This document shows, piece by piece, positions 1-7,172 of a stretch of 11,649 nucleotides of DNA. The notes beneath the pieces were generated by a model. It ran no database searches and was not told the DNA's origin. It saw nothing but the letters and a program-made list of their open reading frames with translations. A program made the translations under genes and the position numbers. The stretch lies in contig JAICXG010000074.1 in assembly GCA_025980625.1 (NCBI GenBank), positions 1-11,649 on the forward strand, written 5' to 3'. The stretch's first letter is position 1, and every line of letters starts with the position of its first letter. The stretch comes from Chthoniobacterales bacterium (lineage in GTDB: Bacteria > Verrucomicrobiota > Verrucomicrobiia > Chthoniobacterales > UBA10450).

Positions 1-1716
1 ATTTGGCTCGCGCGAGAGCAACTCATTACGCCTAAGACTCCCGCGCCGCAGAAGAGCATTGCAGTGCTGCCGTTTGAAAATTTGAGCAGGGACCCGGATA
101 ACGGCTTTTTCACGGATGGCGTTCAGGATGAAATTCTGACCGCCCTAGCCCGAATCGGGGGCCTGAAGGTGATCAGCCGGACTTCAGTGATGGAGTATAA
201 GAGCGGGATCACGCGTGATCTGCGTGAGATCGGCGAGCAACTCGGGGTGGCCCATGTGCTGGAAGGAAGTGTCCAGCGCTCCGGTAATCGTGTTCGAGTT
301 AACGCGCAGTTAGTCGATACGCGCACGGATGCACATCTCTGGGCGCAAAGCTACGATCGCAACCTGGCCGATGTCTTCGCGATACAGAGTGATATCGCCA
401 GAGCGATCGCCGACCAGTTACAGGCAAAGCTTTCGGTTAGCGAGCAAACTGCGATAGCACAACCGCCCACAACCGACCTTACTGCATTCCTTCTCTATAA
501 CCGGGCCAAGTCTCTCGTCCTTTTGACAACCATGAGTACTGGCGAGGAACAAAAATTCCGTCAAGCGATTGACTTTCTCAATCAAGCGGTGGCGCGTGAT
601 CCGTCGTTCTTCCTTGCTTATTGCCAACTGGCTTATACGCACGACGAACTCTATTTCCTGGGCTTGGATCATACGCCCGCGCGGCTCGCATTGGCAGAAA
701 CTGCTATCCAGGCTGCATTTCGTATCCGTCCCGATGCAGGCGAAGCCCACCTTGCGAGCGCCGAAAATTTATATCGCGGCCGGCTCGACTACGATGGAGC
801 GCTTGCTGAGCTCGATAGCGCCCGCCGAACATTACCGAACGATCCGCGAATCTTCGAGTTGACCGGCGCCGTCCAAGCTCGCCAGGGAAAGTATGAGGAA
901 GGCTTGCGCAATCTGGAGCGCGCTCTCCAACTGGATCCGCGCAATATCTATCTTCTTCAGCATGCAGCGCTCAGGAATGGTCTTTTGCGGCGTTACGCCG
1001 AAGAAGCTGCCGTTCTGGATCGCTGTCTCGCCATTAATCCGAACGCTGTTGACACGAGAGTAGCGCGAACACGTCTTGATCTTGAGTGGAAAGCCGATCC
1101 GCGCCCATTGCACGAATTTATCGACTCGATTCGAGTGGAGAATCCCGGTGCGGTTCCGACCGTGGCGGACAGTTGGTTCGCTTGCGCGCTGGCTGAGCGT
1201 GATGCCAGTGCAGCAGAGGCCGCATTGGAGGCACTTGGTGAAAACTACTTTGGTAACGACGCGGTAAAACTCAGTCGCGCGTTTGGCGAGGCCTTAATCG
1301 CACGCATGACAAAGGATGACTCTAAAGCGCGCGCAGCTTTTACTGCCGCTCGCATGGAACAAGAGAAGCGCGTGCAAGCGCAGCCAAATTATGGCCCGGC
1401 ACTTTGCATCCTGGGTTTAATCGACGCCGGTCTTGGGCGAAAAGAGGAGGCGCTACGCGAAGGTCAGCGAGCCATCGAGTTACTTCCCGTTTCAAAGGAT
1501 TCCACCAATGGCGTACACATGATCGAACACTGCGCCATCATCGCCGCCTGGGTTGGCGAGAAGGATCTGGCGTGCGAACAACTCGCCCTCGCGGCCCGGC
1601 TTCCGGGTTACGTCAGCTACGGTCAATTGAAGCTGCTGCCTTATTGGGACCCGCTCCGGGGCGATCCGCGCTTCGAAAAGCTTCTTGCGTCTCTGGCCCC
1701 GAAGCTGGCCGATTAA
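1..1716 (+). CDS. TolB-like domain / TPR protein, 5'-truncated by window edge
   Basis: The frame is open from base 1, so the start lies outside the window; 571 residues are visible. Residues 18-145 or so form a TolB/FlgO-like domain: it begins KSIAVLPFENLS, has an FFTDGVQDEILTALAR segment, and continues with the LEGSVQRSGNRVRVNAQLVD strand-turn-strand and a LWAQSYDR segment. The rest is helical TPR-type repeat, clearest around DPSFFLAYCQLAYTHDEL, the block with GKYEEGLRNLERALQLDPRN, and GLGRKEEALREGQRAIELLP. It ends PLRGDPRFEKLLASLAPK before a TAA stop. In this family the missing N-terminus is usually a winged-helix DNA-binding, adenylate-cyclase or Ser/Thr-kinase module followed by a membrane helix, so a signalling role is likely, but the effector domain cannot be seen. 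The short stretch before the TolB domain looks like a linker. It is read opposite to the atp genes and converges on them. Confidence 0.85.
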   Translation: MWLAREQLITPKTPAPQKSIAVLPFENLSRDPDNGFFTDGVQDEILTALARIGGLKVISRTSVMEYKSGITRDLREIGEQLGVAHVLEGSVQRSGNRVRVNAQLVDTRTDAHLWAQSYDRNLADVFAIQSDIARAIADQLQAKLSVSEQTAIAQPPTTDLTAFLLYNRAKSLVLLTTMSTGEEQKFRQAIDFLNQAVARDPSFFLAYCQLAYTHDELYFLGLDHTPARLALAETAIQAAFRIRPDAGEAHLASAENLYRGRLDYDGALAELDSARRTLPNDPRIFELTGAVQARQGKYEEGLRNLERALQLDPRNIYLLQHAALRNGLLRRYAEEAAVLDRCLAINPNAVDTRVARTRLDLEWKADPRPLHEFIDSIRVENPGAVPTVADSWFACALAERDASAAEAALEALGENYFGNDAVKLSRAFGEALIARMTKDDSKARAAFTAARMEQEKRVQAQPNYGPALCILGLIDAGLGRKEEALREGQRAIELLPVSKDSTNGVHMIEHCAIIAAWVGEKDLACEQLALAARLPGYVSYGQLKLLPYWDPLRGDPRFEKLLASLAPKLAD

Positions 1717-1954
1717 GGTGGGGTCACGCAAAAGGCAACGTCCTCTGTCACCAAAGCTGTAGAGGAGAAACCGCTGCGCTGACAGGCGGCTATTGTCACA
1801 CGGAAATTCGGAAGCGATCGGCCAATCGGTTACGTGGCGGCATTGCTGGTAACAAGACCAAAGCGCTGGCTCTGCCGGACGAATTGCAACATCGCTTTGG
1901 TTTAGAACCGCCGCGGAGATCAGGCCGACGCCCTAATCGCGGTACCGGTTACAA
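1717..1954. other. Gene-free spacer with one inverted repeat
   Basis: No convincing gene was seen between the TPR gene stop and the 3' end of the tRNA. The only clear structure is a 9-bp inverted repeat, ACCAAAGCG at 1857-1865 and CGCTTTGGT at 1893-1901. The 27-nt loop contains a small GGC/GCC inner stem. Read on the minus strand it lies just downstream of the tRNA and could end tRNA or lpxI transcription, but no long T-run follows. Open frames crossing this spacer have no recognisable protein features. Confidence 0.5.
1857..1901 (-). terminator. Possible weak terminator or stem-loop downstream of tRNA-Ala
   Basis: Perfect 9-bp arms are separated by 27 nt. On the minus strand the second arm is followed by CTTGTTACC, only a weak T-rich tail. 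Its position 54 nt after the tRNA 3' end suits termination or processing of the lpxI-tRNA transcript. The long loop makes this uncertain. Confidence 0.25.
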
Positions 1955-2027
1955 TGGAGCCTAGGGGATTCGAACCCCTGACCTCCTCAATGCCATTGAG
2001 GCGCTCTACCAACTGAGCTAAGACCCC
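1955..2027 (-). tRNA. tRNA-Ala (anticodon GGC)
   Basis: The 73-nt minus-strand sequence folds as a cloverleaf. The acceptor stem is GGGGTCT with AGGCTCC (two wobble pairs), followed by discriminator A. The D-arm is GCTCAGTTGGTAGAGC. The anticodon stem is CCTCA/TGAGG around the 7-nt loop ATGGCAT, giving anticodon GGC, which reads GCC/GCU alanine codons. The T-arm is AGGGG-TTCGAAT-CCCCT. The terminal CCA is not encoded, so it would be added enzymatically. It lies 74 bp downstream of lpxI on the same strand and may be co-transcribed. No second copy of its 3' end, such as an integration att site, was seen in the window. Confidence 0.96.
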
Positions 2028-2101
2028 GTTTTGCGAACTGCGATTTTCGACGGCAGTAAGAGCTTTTGCAACGGCGAAGTTGGAACTGCAATCCCGTTGG
2101 C

Positions 2102-2911
2102 CTAACGACCCACGAGGGTGATCTTTTGCTTCTCCGCCAGCTCGAGGAGCGCAGATTTCTCAAGCAAGAGCGTGCGCCCGGCTTCGACCGCGATCGCGCG
2201 GATCTTTGCCTCGCTCGCGACCCGCAAGGTCTCCGTCCCGATCACCGGCACGTCGAAGCGCATGTCCTGCTCTGGCTTCGTCACCTTGATCACGACTGCA
2301 TTTTTTTTGCCTAACGAACCACCGCGCCGAATCGCTTCGTTGGTTCCCTCGAATGCTTCGACGGCGAGGACGGTGCCGTTTTTCACCACGATCGTCTGGC
2401 CGACATTGAGCGCGCTGAGGTGCTTCGCGATCTCGAAGCCGAAGTCGACGTCGGCTTGCTCGCGGTCCTTTAGTTGCGGCCCGGCGATGTGCCCAGCAGG
2501 CGCGAGGAGGTGATCGAGGAACGTTGTGGCCGGGAGCAGCTCAATGCCAATCTCCGCGAGCTGGTCAGCAATCGCACTGAAGATCGACTCGGCGTTGCGC
2601 TCCTTGAGACGGGCGAGGAGGAACATGGCTTTAAAATCGGGGCGCAGGTTGAAGAGATTGTCGGGCGCAACCTGGCCGGCCATGATCGCCTGCCTAACGT
2701 TGGCAGCGCGAAAAAAATTCAGCAGGCGCCCAAGCTGCCCGACCCGCAGCCATTCAATCTCGTTGGCGCGATTGGAAATGTCCGAGAAGGTTTCACCGGT
2801 AAAAGCGGCGACGACGATGCGCTTGACGCCGGCGATGCGCGCAGCGTCAGCGAGAAGGAGTGGATAAACGCCGCTGCCGGCGATAATCCCGAGCGTGTCT
2901 GGCGTTTGCAT
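2102..2911 (-). CDS. lpxI: UDP-2,3-diacylglucosamine diphosphatase LpxI (DUF1009 family)
   Basis: This 269-residue protein matches LpxI, the alternative to LpxH that hydrolyses UDP-2,3-diacylglucosamine to lipid X and UMP in the cytoplasmic part of lipid A synthesis. The N-terminus has the glycine loop IIAGSGVYPLLL (9-20). The C-terminal catalytic domain carries VEAFEGTNEAI (184-194) and KPEQDMRFDVPVIG (212-225); one of its aspartates corresponds to the catalytic Asp known from Caulobacter LpxI. Length is typical for the family. The ATG at 2911 begins directly with MQTPDTLGIIAGSG and needs no extension; no Shine-Dalgarno precedes it. The gene follows atpC by 28 bp on the same strand and is probably co-transcribed with atpD-atpC. 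The TAG stop lies inside a copy of the GCCTAACGA word (read as its complement). The coding sequence holds two more copies of its core and an A8 run (2301-2308) read in frame as Gly-Lys-Lys-Asn. Confidence 0.93.
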   Translation of the reverse strand: MQTPDTLGIIAGSGVYPLLLADAARIAGVKRIVVAAFTGETFSDISNRANEIEWLRVGQLGRLLNFFRAANVRQAIMAGQVAPDNLFNLRPDFKAMFLLARLKERNAESIFSAIADQLAEIGIELLPATTFLDHLLAPAGHIAGPQLKDREQADVDFGFEIAKHLSALNVGQTIVVKNGTVLAVEAFEGTNEAIRRGGSLGKKNAVVIKVTKPEQDMRFDVPVIGTETLRVASEAKIRAIAVEAGRTLLLEKSALLELAEKQKITLVGR

Positions 2912-2939
2912 CTGCGGGCCGGTTCGGCCTAACGAACGG

Positions 2940-3350
2940 CTAATGCCGGTGGCGACGCTTGACGTGCAATTGCGCGAGCGCCTTTTGCAACGAAGCCTGC
3001 ACGGCTGCGACTTCCTCGGACCCGAGATCGCCTTTCATCGCCGCTTTCGCACGCTCGACGGCAGCTTCGGCGGCGTTTTCATCGATTGCGGTCGATTCAA
3101 GTGCCATATCAGTAAGGACGGAAATGGCATCGGACGTGATCTCGGCGAAACCCTCTCCGACCGCGAGCGAGGTTTCGCGTCCGTCTTTGAAAACGCGTAA
3201 CTCGCCTGGCTTGAGTGTCGTGAGTAACGGGACGTGCTGCGGATAAACACCAAGCTCGCCATCCATCCCCGGGAGCACGACCAGTTCGACGTCCTCGGAG
3301 TAAGCCTTGGTTTCCGGAGTAACGATTTCGAGGCGAAGCGTGCGGGCCAT
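2940..3350 (-). CDS. atpC: F1Fo ATP synthase epsilon subunit
   Basis: This 136-residue protein is the epsilon subunit. It forms the foot of the central rotor stalk with gamma and contacts the c-ring; in many bacteria its C-terminal helices inhibit ATP hydrolysis. The N-terminal beta-sandwich (about 1-85) is clear: LRLEIVTPETKAYSEDVELV, then the family signature PGMDGELGVYPQHVPLLTTL, then the LAVGEGFAEIT strand. The C-terminal part (about 88-130) is an Ala/Glu/Lys-rich two-helix hairpin, and the protein ends in a basic His/Arg tail. The ATG at 3350 is chosen because MARTLRLEIVTPE is a standard epsilon start; no Shine-Dalgarno is visible. It lies 131 bp after atpD, a wider gap than usual for this pair, filled partly by a 7-bp tandem repeat. 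lpxI follows 28 bp later. Confidence 0.95.
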   Translation of the reverse strand: MARTLRLEIVTPETKAYSEDVELVVLPGMDGELGVYPQHVPLLTTLKPGELRVFKDGRETSLAVGEGFAEITSDAISVLTDMALESTAIDENAAEAAVERAKAAMKGDLGSEEVAAVQASLQKALAQLHVKRRHRH

Positions 3351-3481
3351 GACGTGAGCTTAGATCGTGAATCGTGAATCGTGAATCGTGAATTGTAGGT
3401 CGCTGGACCGTGAACTAATGAGGCCTCGCTCGCGAATGGACAATGTAACAATTTATCGATTCACCTTTTAACGCGAGGTCG
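3351..3481 (-). other. atpD-atpC intergenic region with heptamer tandem repeat
   Basis: This 131-bp spacer is unusually long for the beta-epsilon junction. It is AT-richer than the flanking genes near 3440-3470 and includes the tandem repeat at 3364-3393 just ahead of atpC. It could carry an extra promoter or an RNA processing site that sets epsilon and LpxI levels, but no strong promoter motif was recognised. Confidence 0.4.
3364..3393. repeat. Tandem repeat, 7-bp unit ATCGTGA, about 4.3 copies
   Basis: Four exact head-to-tail copies of ATCGTGA occupy 3364-3391, followed by a partial AT. On the minus strand it reads as repeated TCACGAT and ends 13 bp before the atpC start codon. It is non-coding. 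An exact array of this kind is prone to slippage, so copy number may vary between strains. Confidence 0.95.
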
Positions 3482-4891
3482 TCAGGCCTCCTTGATCATG
3501 TCGATGCCGCCCTTCATATAGAAGTTCTGCTCGGGCACTTCGTCGTGTTTGCCCTCAAGAATTTCTTTGAAGCCGCGGACAGTTTCGGCGATTGAAACGT
3601 ATTGGCCAGACGTGCCGGTGAAGACTTCCGCAACGTGAAAGGGCTGGCTGAGGAAGCGTTGGATTTTGCGGGCGCGGAAGACTGTAAGTTTGTCCTCCGG
3701 TGAAAGCTCATCCATGCCAAGAATGGCAATGATGTCCTGCAGATCTTTGTAACGTTGAAGGACCTTTTGCACGCCGCGTGCAACGTTGTAGTGCTCTTCG
3801 CCGACAATCTCCGGGGCGAGCGACTTTGAGGTCGAGGCAAGCGGATCGACTGCCGGATAAATTCCCAACTCTGCGATCGAGCGTTCGAGCACGATCGTGG
3901 AATCGAGATGCGCAAACGTGTTCGCCGGCGCCGGATCGGTCAGGTCATCCGCCGGGACGTAAACAGCTTGGAAGGATGTGATCGATCCCTTGGTTGTCGA
4001 GGTGATGCGCTCCTGCAAATCGCCCATCTCGGCCGCGAGGGTCGGCTGATAACCAACCGCACTCGGGGTTCGCCCTAACAATGCCGAAACTTCCGAGCCG
4101 GCCTGCGAGAAACGAAAGATATTGTCGATGAAGAGGAGCACGTCCTGATTGCGCTCGTCACGGAAATATTCGGTCATCGCGAGTGCGCTGAGCGCGACGC
4201 GGAGACGCGCACCGGGCGGCTCGTTCATCTGCCCGTAAACCAGCGCCACCTTCGATTTGCTCAGGTCTTTCTGGTCGATCACGCCGGCCTCGCTCATTTC
4301 GTTGTAAAGATCGTTTCCTTCGCGTGTGCGCTCGCCCACGCCGGCGAAAACCGAGAAGCCGCCGTGGCCTTTCGCAATGTTGTTGATCAGTTCCATGATC
4401 ACGACCGTCTTGCCGACGCCGGCGCCGCCAAACGCGCCCACTTTGCCGCCCTTCGAGAAGGGACAAATCAGGTCGATAACTTTAATGCCAGTCTCGAGGA
4501 TGGAAGCTTTGGTGTCTTGCTCGGTCAGGCTCGGCGCGTGCCGATGAATCGGATAGCGCTTCGTGAAGTGGACGGGTCCGCGCTCGTCCACCGGGTCGCC
4601 GGTGACGTTGAAGACGCGCCCCAGGGTTCCTTCACCCACCGGCACGCTGATTGGCCCGCCGGTGTCGGTCACCTTCATGCCACGCTTGAGGCCTTCGGTT
4701 GAGGACATCGCAATCGACCGGATCCAGCTTTCACCGAGATGCTGCTGCACTTCAAGGGTGAGCTTGGTCGGATTGCCGTTTACTTCGTACTCGATCTGAA
4801 GCGCATTATAGATGCCGGGAAGACCGCCGGCATCTGCGAAATCGACGTCCACCACGGGACCAATCACTTGGACAATAGTACCAGTATTCAT
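3482..4891 (-). CDS. atpD: F1Fo ATP synthase beta subunit (catalytic)
   Basis: This 469-residue catalytic beta subunit makes ATP from ADP and phosphate in the alpha3-beta3 head. Visible motifs: beta-barrel start MNTGTIVQVIGPVVDVDF; Walker A GGAGVGKT (155-162); GVGERTREGND containing the catalytic Glu187 and Arg188; QMNEPPGAR (221-229); Walker B VLLFIDNIFR (251-260); adenine-pocket YPAVDP (345-350). The lever loop reads DELSPED (394-400), with Pro in place of the first Glu of the usual DELSEED. A longer frame opens at GTG 4963, but its extra 24 residues (Arg/Pro/Cys-rich) do not match any beta subunit, so ATG 4891 is preferred. No Shine-Dalgarno is present; the bases before the ATG read TTCTCCTTTT. 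atpD is separated from atpG by about 2.8 kb holding three plus-strand genes, so it probably has its own promoter. Confidence 0.98.
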   Translation of the reverse strand: MNTGTIVQVIGPVVDVDFADAGGLPGIYNALQIEYEVNGNPTKLTLEVQQHLGESWIRSIAMSSTEGLKRGMKVTDTGGPISVPVGEGTLGRVFNVTGDPVDERGPVHFTKRYPIHRHAPSLTEQDTKASILETGIKVIDLICPFSKGGKVGAFGGAGVGKTVVIMELINNIAKGHGGFSVFAGVGERTREGNDLYNEMSEAGVIDQKDLSKSKVALVYGQMNEPPGARLRVALSALAMTEYFRDERNQDVLLFIDNIFRFSQAGSEVSALLGRTPSAVGYQPTLAAEMGDLQERITSTTKGSITSFQAVYVPADDLTDPAPANTFAHLDSTIVLERSIAELGIYPAVDPLASTSKSLAPEIVGEEHYNVARGVQKVLQRYKDLQDIIAILGMDELSPEDKLTVFRARKIQRFLSQPFHVAEVFTGTSGQYVSIAETVRGFKEILEGKHDEVPEQNFYMKGGIDMIKEA

Positions 4892-5103
4892 AAAAGGAGA
4901 ACCGGCGGGGCGACGGCCCGGCGCACGGGAGCAGCAAGGTAGCGAAGCTGGGCGCACCGACAAGGGCGAGAAGTTGGTTTTTTGCAGGAGAACGGAGCGA
5001 TAAACAAATGGCCGAGCGGGACGACGCCCCGGGCTAAAACAGCAACGGGAGTTGCGGCATTACGCCTTGACTTTTCGACGCACGCTCGGGTTCAATTGGG
5101 CCT
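4892..5103. promoter_or_regulatory. Divergent control region between atpD (-) and the PQQ-propeller gene (+)
   Basis: These 212 bp lie between two divergently read start codons and must hold the promoters for atpD-atpC-lpxI and for the propeller gene unless transcription enters from outside. A minus-strand candidate is TTGTCG (complement of 4958-4963), a 16-bp spacer, then TACCTT (complement of 4936-4941), which would give an untranslated leader of about 40 nt. It matches a sigma-70 consensus only partly. No coding feature was recognised. Confidence 0.45.
5067..5096 (+). promoter_or_regulatory. Candidate sigma-70-type promoter for the propeller gene
   Basis: TTGACT (5067-5072) matches a -35 element at 5 of 6 positions. 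It is followed after 18 bp by TTCAAT (5091-5096), 4 of 6 to a -10 element. Transcription would start about 7 nt downstream, essentially at the ATG at 5104, implying a leaderless or near-leaderless mRNA. This agrees with the absence of a Shine-Dalgarno before that ATG. It is a motif match only. Confidence 0.4.
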
Positions 5104-6492
5104 ATGCTGCGACGTTGCTTTGTATCTCTTTCCTTCGCCGGCCTCGGGGTAGTACTCAGCGCAAATTTGGCGCTTGCTACCGAATGGTTAACTTACGGAT
5201 TTGATCTCGAGCGCACGGGCGAAAACCCGTTCGAAACGGTGCTTACTCCGGCCACCGTCGGCGGTTTGCACCAGATCTGGACCTTCAATTTGGGCGCGGT
5301 CACCATCATGCAGCCCGTTCTGGCAGAGGGCGTGATGGTGAATGGATCACCCAAGACGCTGGTTTTCATGGGAGCGGAACATGGCGATTTCTATGCGATC
5401 GATGCGGACACAGGCACGGTCGTGTGGCAGCGCAATCTCGGCTCTCAAGACACCGTTTGCAGCGATATTCCCGATACAATTTTTGGCGTGAGCGGCTCGC
5501 CTGCCATCGATCGTCGCCGCAATCGGCTTTACGTGGTGGGCGGCGATGGCATGATGTACAGTCTCAATCTCTCGACCGGAGCGACCGTGACTGGTTGGCC
5601 CGTTGCCATAACGACCGACCCGGCGCACGAACATACTTATGGGGCAGTGACTTTGACGACCCGCTTTGCCTACGCGGAACTCGCCAGCTACTGCGATATC
5701 GCTCCCTATCATGGCGGAGTCGTATCGGTGGATCTGCGGACTCTGCAAACGCACCGCTTTTTTCCGGCCGGCCGGAGCATCAACGGCGGAGGAATTTGGG
5801 GGCCGGGCGGCGTATCGGTTGATCCGGCAACATCCCATGTCTACACGGCGACCGGCAATGCACTCTACAATCCTGAGTACGTCGGCTATTGCGAGGATGT
5901 GGTGGAACTTTCGCCGGTGCTGAAGGTTCTCGGAGCGAACTATCCCGGACTGGTGGGCGGTGACGTCGATTTTGGGGCGACGCCGATCCTTTATCAGCCG
6001 CCAGGCTGCGCACCAATGGTGGCAGCGAAAAACAAGAGTGGCGTGTTGGTTACGTACGAGCGTGGGAACCTGTCGAACGGCCCTTTCCAGCGACTTCAGG
6101 TTGCAAGTGTAGGTGACTGGCAATTCAACGGAATTCCCGCCTGGTCGGAGAGCACACATCTGCTCTACATCGGCAATTCGTCGGACTCTGGGATTTTTAA
6201 ACACGGCATGGTGGCGTTGTCGGTGGATTCTAATTGCCAGCTACAGCTTGCCTGGCAAACGACAGTCGGGCCAAATTTCAGCTCGGTCTCACCTCCGAGC
6301 GTCGCGGGCGGAGTGGTTTATTACGGCGATGGCTTCGGCGGCCAATTGTTTGCGTTTAACGCCGCGACCGGGACACAAGTTTGGTCCAGCGCAACGACAA
6401 TTCACGGTGCTATCTATGGCGCACCAATGGTCGTGAACGGCCGGGTCTATGTCGGTGCTTGGGACGGGAATCTGTATTGCTTCGGGCTATAG
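5104..6492 (+). CDS. Secreted PQQ-binding-like beta-propeller protein
   Basis: This 462-residue protein has a Sec signal peptide (basic MLRRC start, hydrophobic stretch, ALA-T cleavage near residue 25), so it should be periplasmic or exported. The mature part is a WD/PQQ-type beta-propeller. Blade signatures are FYAIDADTGTVVWQRNLG, GDGMMYSLNLSTGATVTGWP, QLFAFNAATGTQVWSS and a closing VYVGAWDGNLYCFGL, interspersed with GSPAIDRRRNRLYVVG and GGVVYYGDG strands. The mature protein has six cysteines, which could form disulfides. The fold matches BamB-like and quinoprotein-like (PQQ_2) propellers. I see no adjacent-Cys pair typical of PQQ alcohol dehydrogenases, no heme CxxCH motif and no partner dehydrogenase gene, so enzymatic activity is not claimed. 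It is read divergently from atpD and splits the ATP synthase locus together with the two mini-protein genes downstream. Confidence 0.85.
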   Translation: MLRRCFVSLSFAGLGVVLSANLALATEWLTYGFDLERTGENPFETVLTPATVGGLHQIWTFNLGAVTIMQPVLAEGVMVNGSPKTLVFMGAEHGDFYAIDADTGTVVWQRNLGSQDTVCSDIPDTIFGVSGSPAIDRRRNRLYVVGGDGMMYSLNLSTGATVTGWPVAITTDPAHEHTYGAVTLTTRFAYAELASYCDIAPYHGGVVSVDLRTLQTHRFFPAGRSINGGGIWGPGGVSVDPATSHVYTATGNALYNPEYVGYCEDVVELSPVLKVLGANYPGLVGGDVDFGATPILYQPPGCAPMVAAKNKSGVLVTYERGNLSNGPFQRLQVASVGDWQFNGIPAWSESTHLLYIGNSSDSGIFKHGMVALSVDSNCQLQLAWQTTVGPNFSSVSPPSVAGGVVYYGDGFGGQLFAFNAATGTQVWSSATTIHGAIYGAPMVVNGRVYVGAWDGNLYCFGL

Positions 6493-6780
6493 CAGCGCGC
6501 GAGCTACAGCCGCGGTAAGCGTCGTCCACCCCGCGCCAGCCGTGTAGCCGAGCTTCGATTTTCAAATGTCGGCGCGCCTGAGCAGCTGCAATGCCGCGCT
6601 TGGCGAGCGCGGAAAACCTTTCCGGAATTACTCGCCGCCAATCACTGGGAAAATCTCGGTTTCCCCTTCTAAATTGAGGCGGCGAAAGCCGTGGTAATTC
6701 CCTCTTGGCAGCGCGGAAGAGTTGCCGCGGCGGCAAAAATACATCGACATTGCGACTCATTTATGAGAATTATGGTTTTC
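6493..6780. other. Gene-free spacer upstream of mini-protein 1
   Basis: No supported gene was seen. A 15-bp inverted repeat, TTGCCG-CGG-CGGCAA (6722-6736), and a CTCAT-TT-ATGAG inverted repeat (6757-6768) sit just ahead of mini-protein 1. They are possible operator or RNA structures, but each is short enough to be chance. Open frames on the minus strand here are shadows without recognisable protein features. Confidence 0.35.
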
Positions 6781-7125
6781 ATGAAACGAGACGGCCTGAA
6801 CCAAGCCGGTCCGCACAGCTCCAATATCGATCCCAGGTCGATCTCTCCCGCCCCCGCCTCCCAATTGCGTCGGCTGCTTGCCAAGCCACTTTGCGCCCTC
6901 GCGTTTGCTCTCACCCTGGGCAGCGTCTCCGCCACCGCCGCCCTTCCGCTGCCGAAAACCGGACTGGGCAGTGGCAATTCCAATTCCACGACGGTGCTGC
7001 AAGTCGTCGAAAAACCGGAAGCGATTAGCCCTATCATTGGGCTGATTGCGGCAGTGAGCGTGACCCATCTCCTGCACCGCAGGCGCACGGCGCAAGTGCG
7101 TGCCTGGACGTCATTGGATCGTTGA
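6781..7125 (+). CDS. Small exported protein 1 with C-terminal hydrophobic/Arg tail (paralog of the 7409-7666 gene)
   Basis: No named family was recognised. From ATG 6781 the protein has 114 residues; in-frame ATGs at 6763 and 6772 and a GTG at 6691 are alternatives, and none has a good ribosome site. The N-terminus is long and polar, then comes a signal-like segment: RRLLAKPL, a hydrophobic stretch through LAFALTLGSVSATA, and a likely cleavage after ATA. The short mature part (about 35 residues) is Gly/Asn/Ser-rich (GLGSGNSNSTT). The C-terminus is PIIGLIAAVSVTHLL followed by HRRRTAQVRAW, a hydrophobic helix with a basic stop. The neighbouring small protein shares this tail at 15 of 25 positions. 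The signal peptide, tiny passenger, helix and Arg cluster resemble PEP-CTERM-like sorting signals in layout but lack a PEP, VPDSG or LPxTG motif. A two-helix membrane micro-protein is the alternative. A perfect hairpin follows the stop. Confidence 0.7.
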   Translation: MKRDGLNQAGPHSSNIDPRSISPAPASQLRRLLAKPLCALAFALTLGSVSATAALPLPKTGLGSGNSNSTTVLQVVEKPEAISPIIGLIAAVSVTHLLHRRRTAQVRAWTSLDR

Positions 7126-7146
7126 GTTGAGTTGGTTGGATGGAAT

Positions 7147-7172
7147 GGCCGCCCTTCGGGTGAAGGGCGGCC
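7147..7172 (+). terminator. Perfect 11-bp hairpin after mini-protein 1
   Basis: Arms 7147-7157 (GGCCGCCCTTC) and 7162-7172 (GAAGGGCGGCC) are exact complements around the loop GGGT. The hairpin starts 21 bp after the stop codon. No strong T-run follows, so it may end transcription inefficiently or act as a 3' stabilising structure. Its GGCCGCCC arm recurs in the hairpin after mini-protein 2. Confidence 0.7.

Noticed and set aside
1404..1964. Plus-strand open frame of 186 codons overlapping the TPR gene end and reaching into the tRNA
   Set aside because: Composition is Arg/Gly/His-rich shadow-like, it overlaps a well-supported gene in another frame, and it ends inside the tRNA sequence.
1955..2027. 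tRNA-Ala as an integration site for a genomic island
   Set aside because: No integrase gene and no repeat of the tRNA 3' end was found on either side within the window.
2301..2308. A8/T8 run within lpxI as a phase-variation switch
   Set aside because: The run is read in frame as Lys-Lys-Asn in an intact, full-length gene for an essential pathway; runs of 7 also occur elsewhere (9533-9541), so nothing points to a switch.
3361..3400. Heptamer array as part of a CRISPR or iteron origin
   Set aside because: Units are contiguous without spacers and no cas, rep or dnaA genes are nearby; it is a simple tandem repeat.
4892..4963. N-terminal extension of atpD from a GTG at 4963
   Set aside because: The 24 extra residues are Arg/Pro/Cys-rich and unlike any beta subunit; MNTGTIVQVIGPVVDV at 4891 is the standard beginning.
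5347..6204. Minus-strand open frame of 285 codons inside the propeller gene
   Set aside because: No recognisable domain, and the plus strand carries a clear signal peptide and propeller blades over the same bases.
5104..6492. PQQ-dependent alcohol dehydrogenase assignment
   Set aside because: Only the propeller fold is supported; the adjacent-cysteine ring, a heme c motif and partner genes are not seen, and the protein is shorter than those enzymes.
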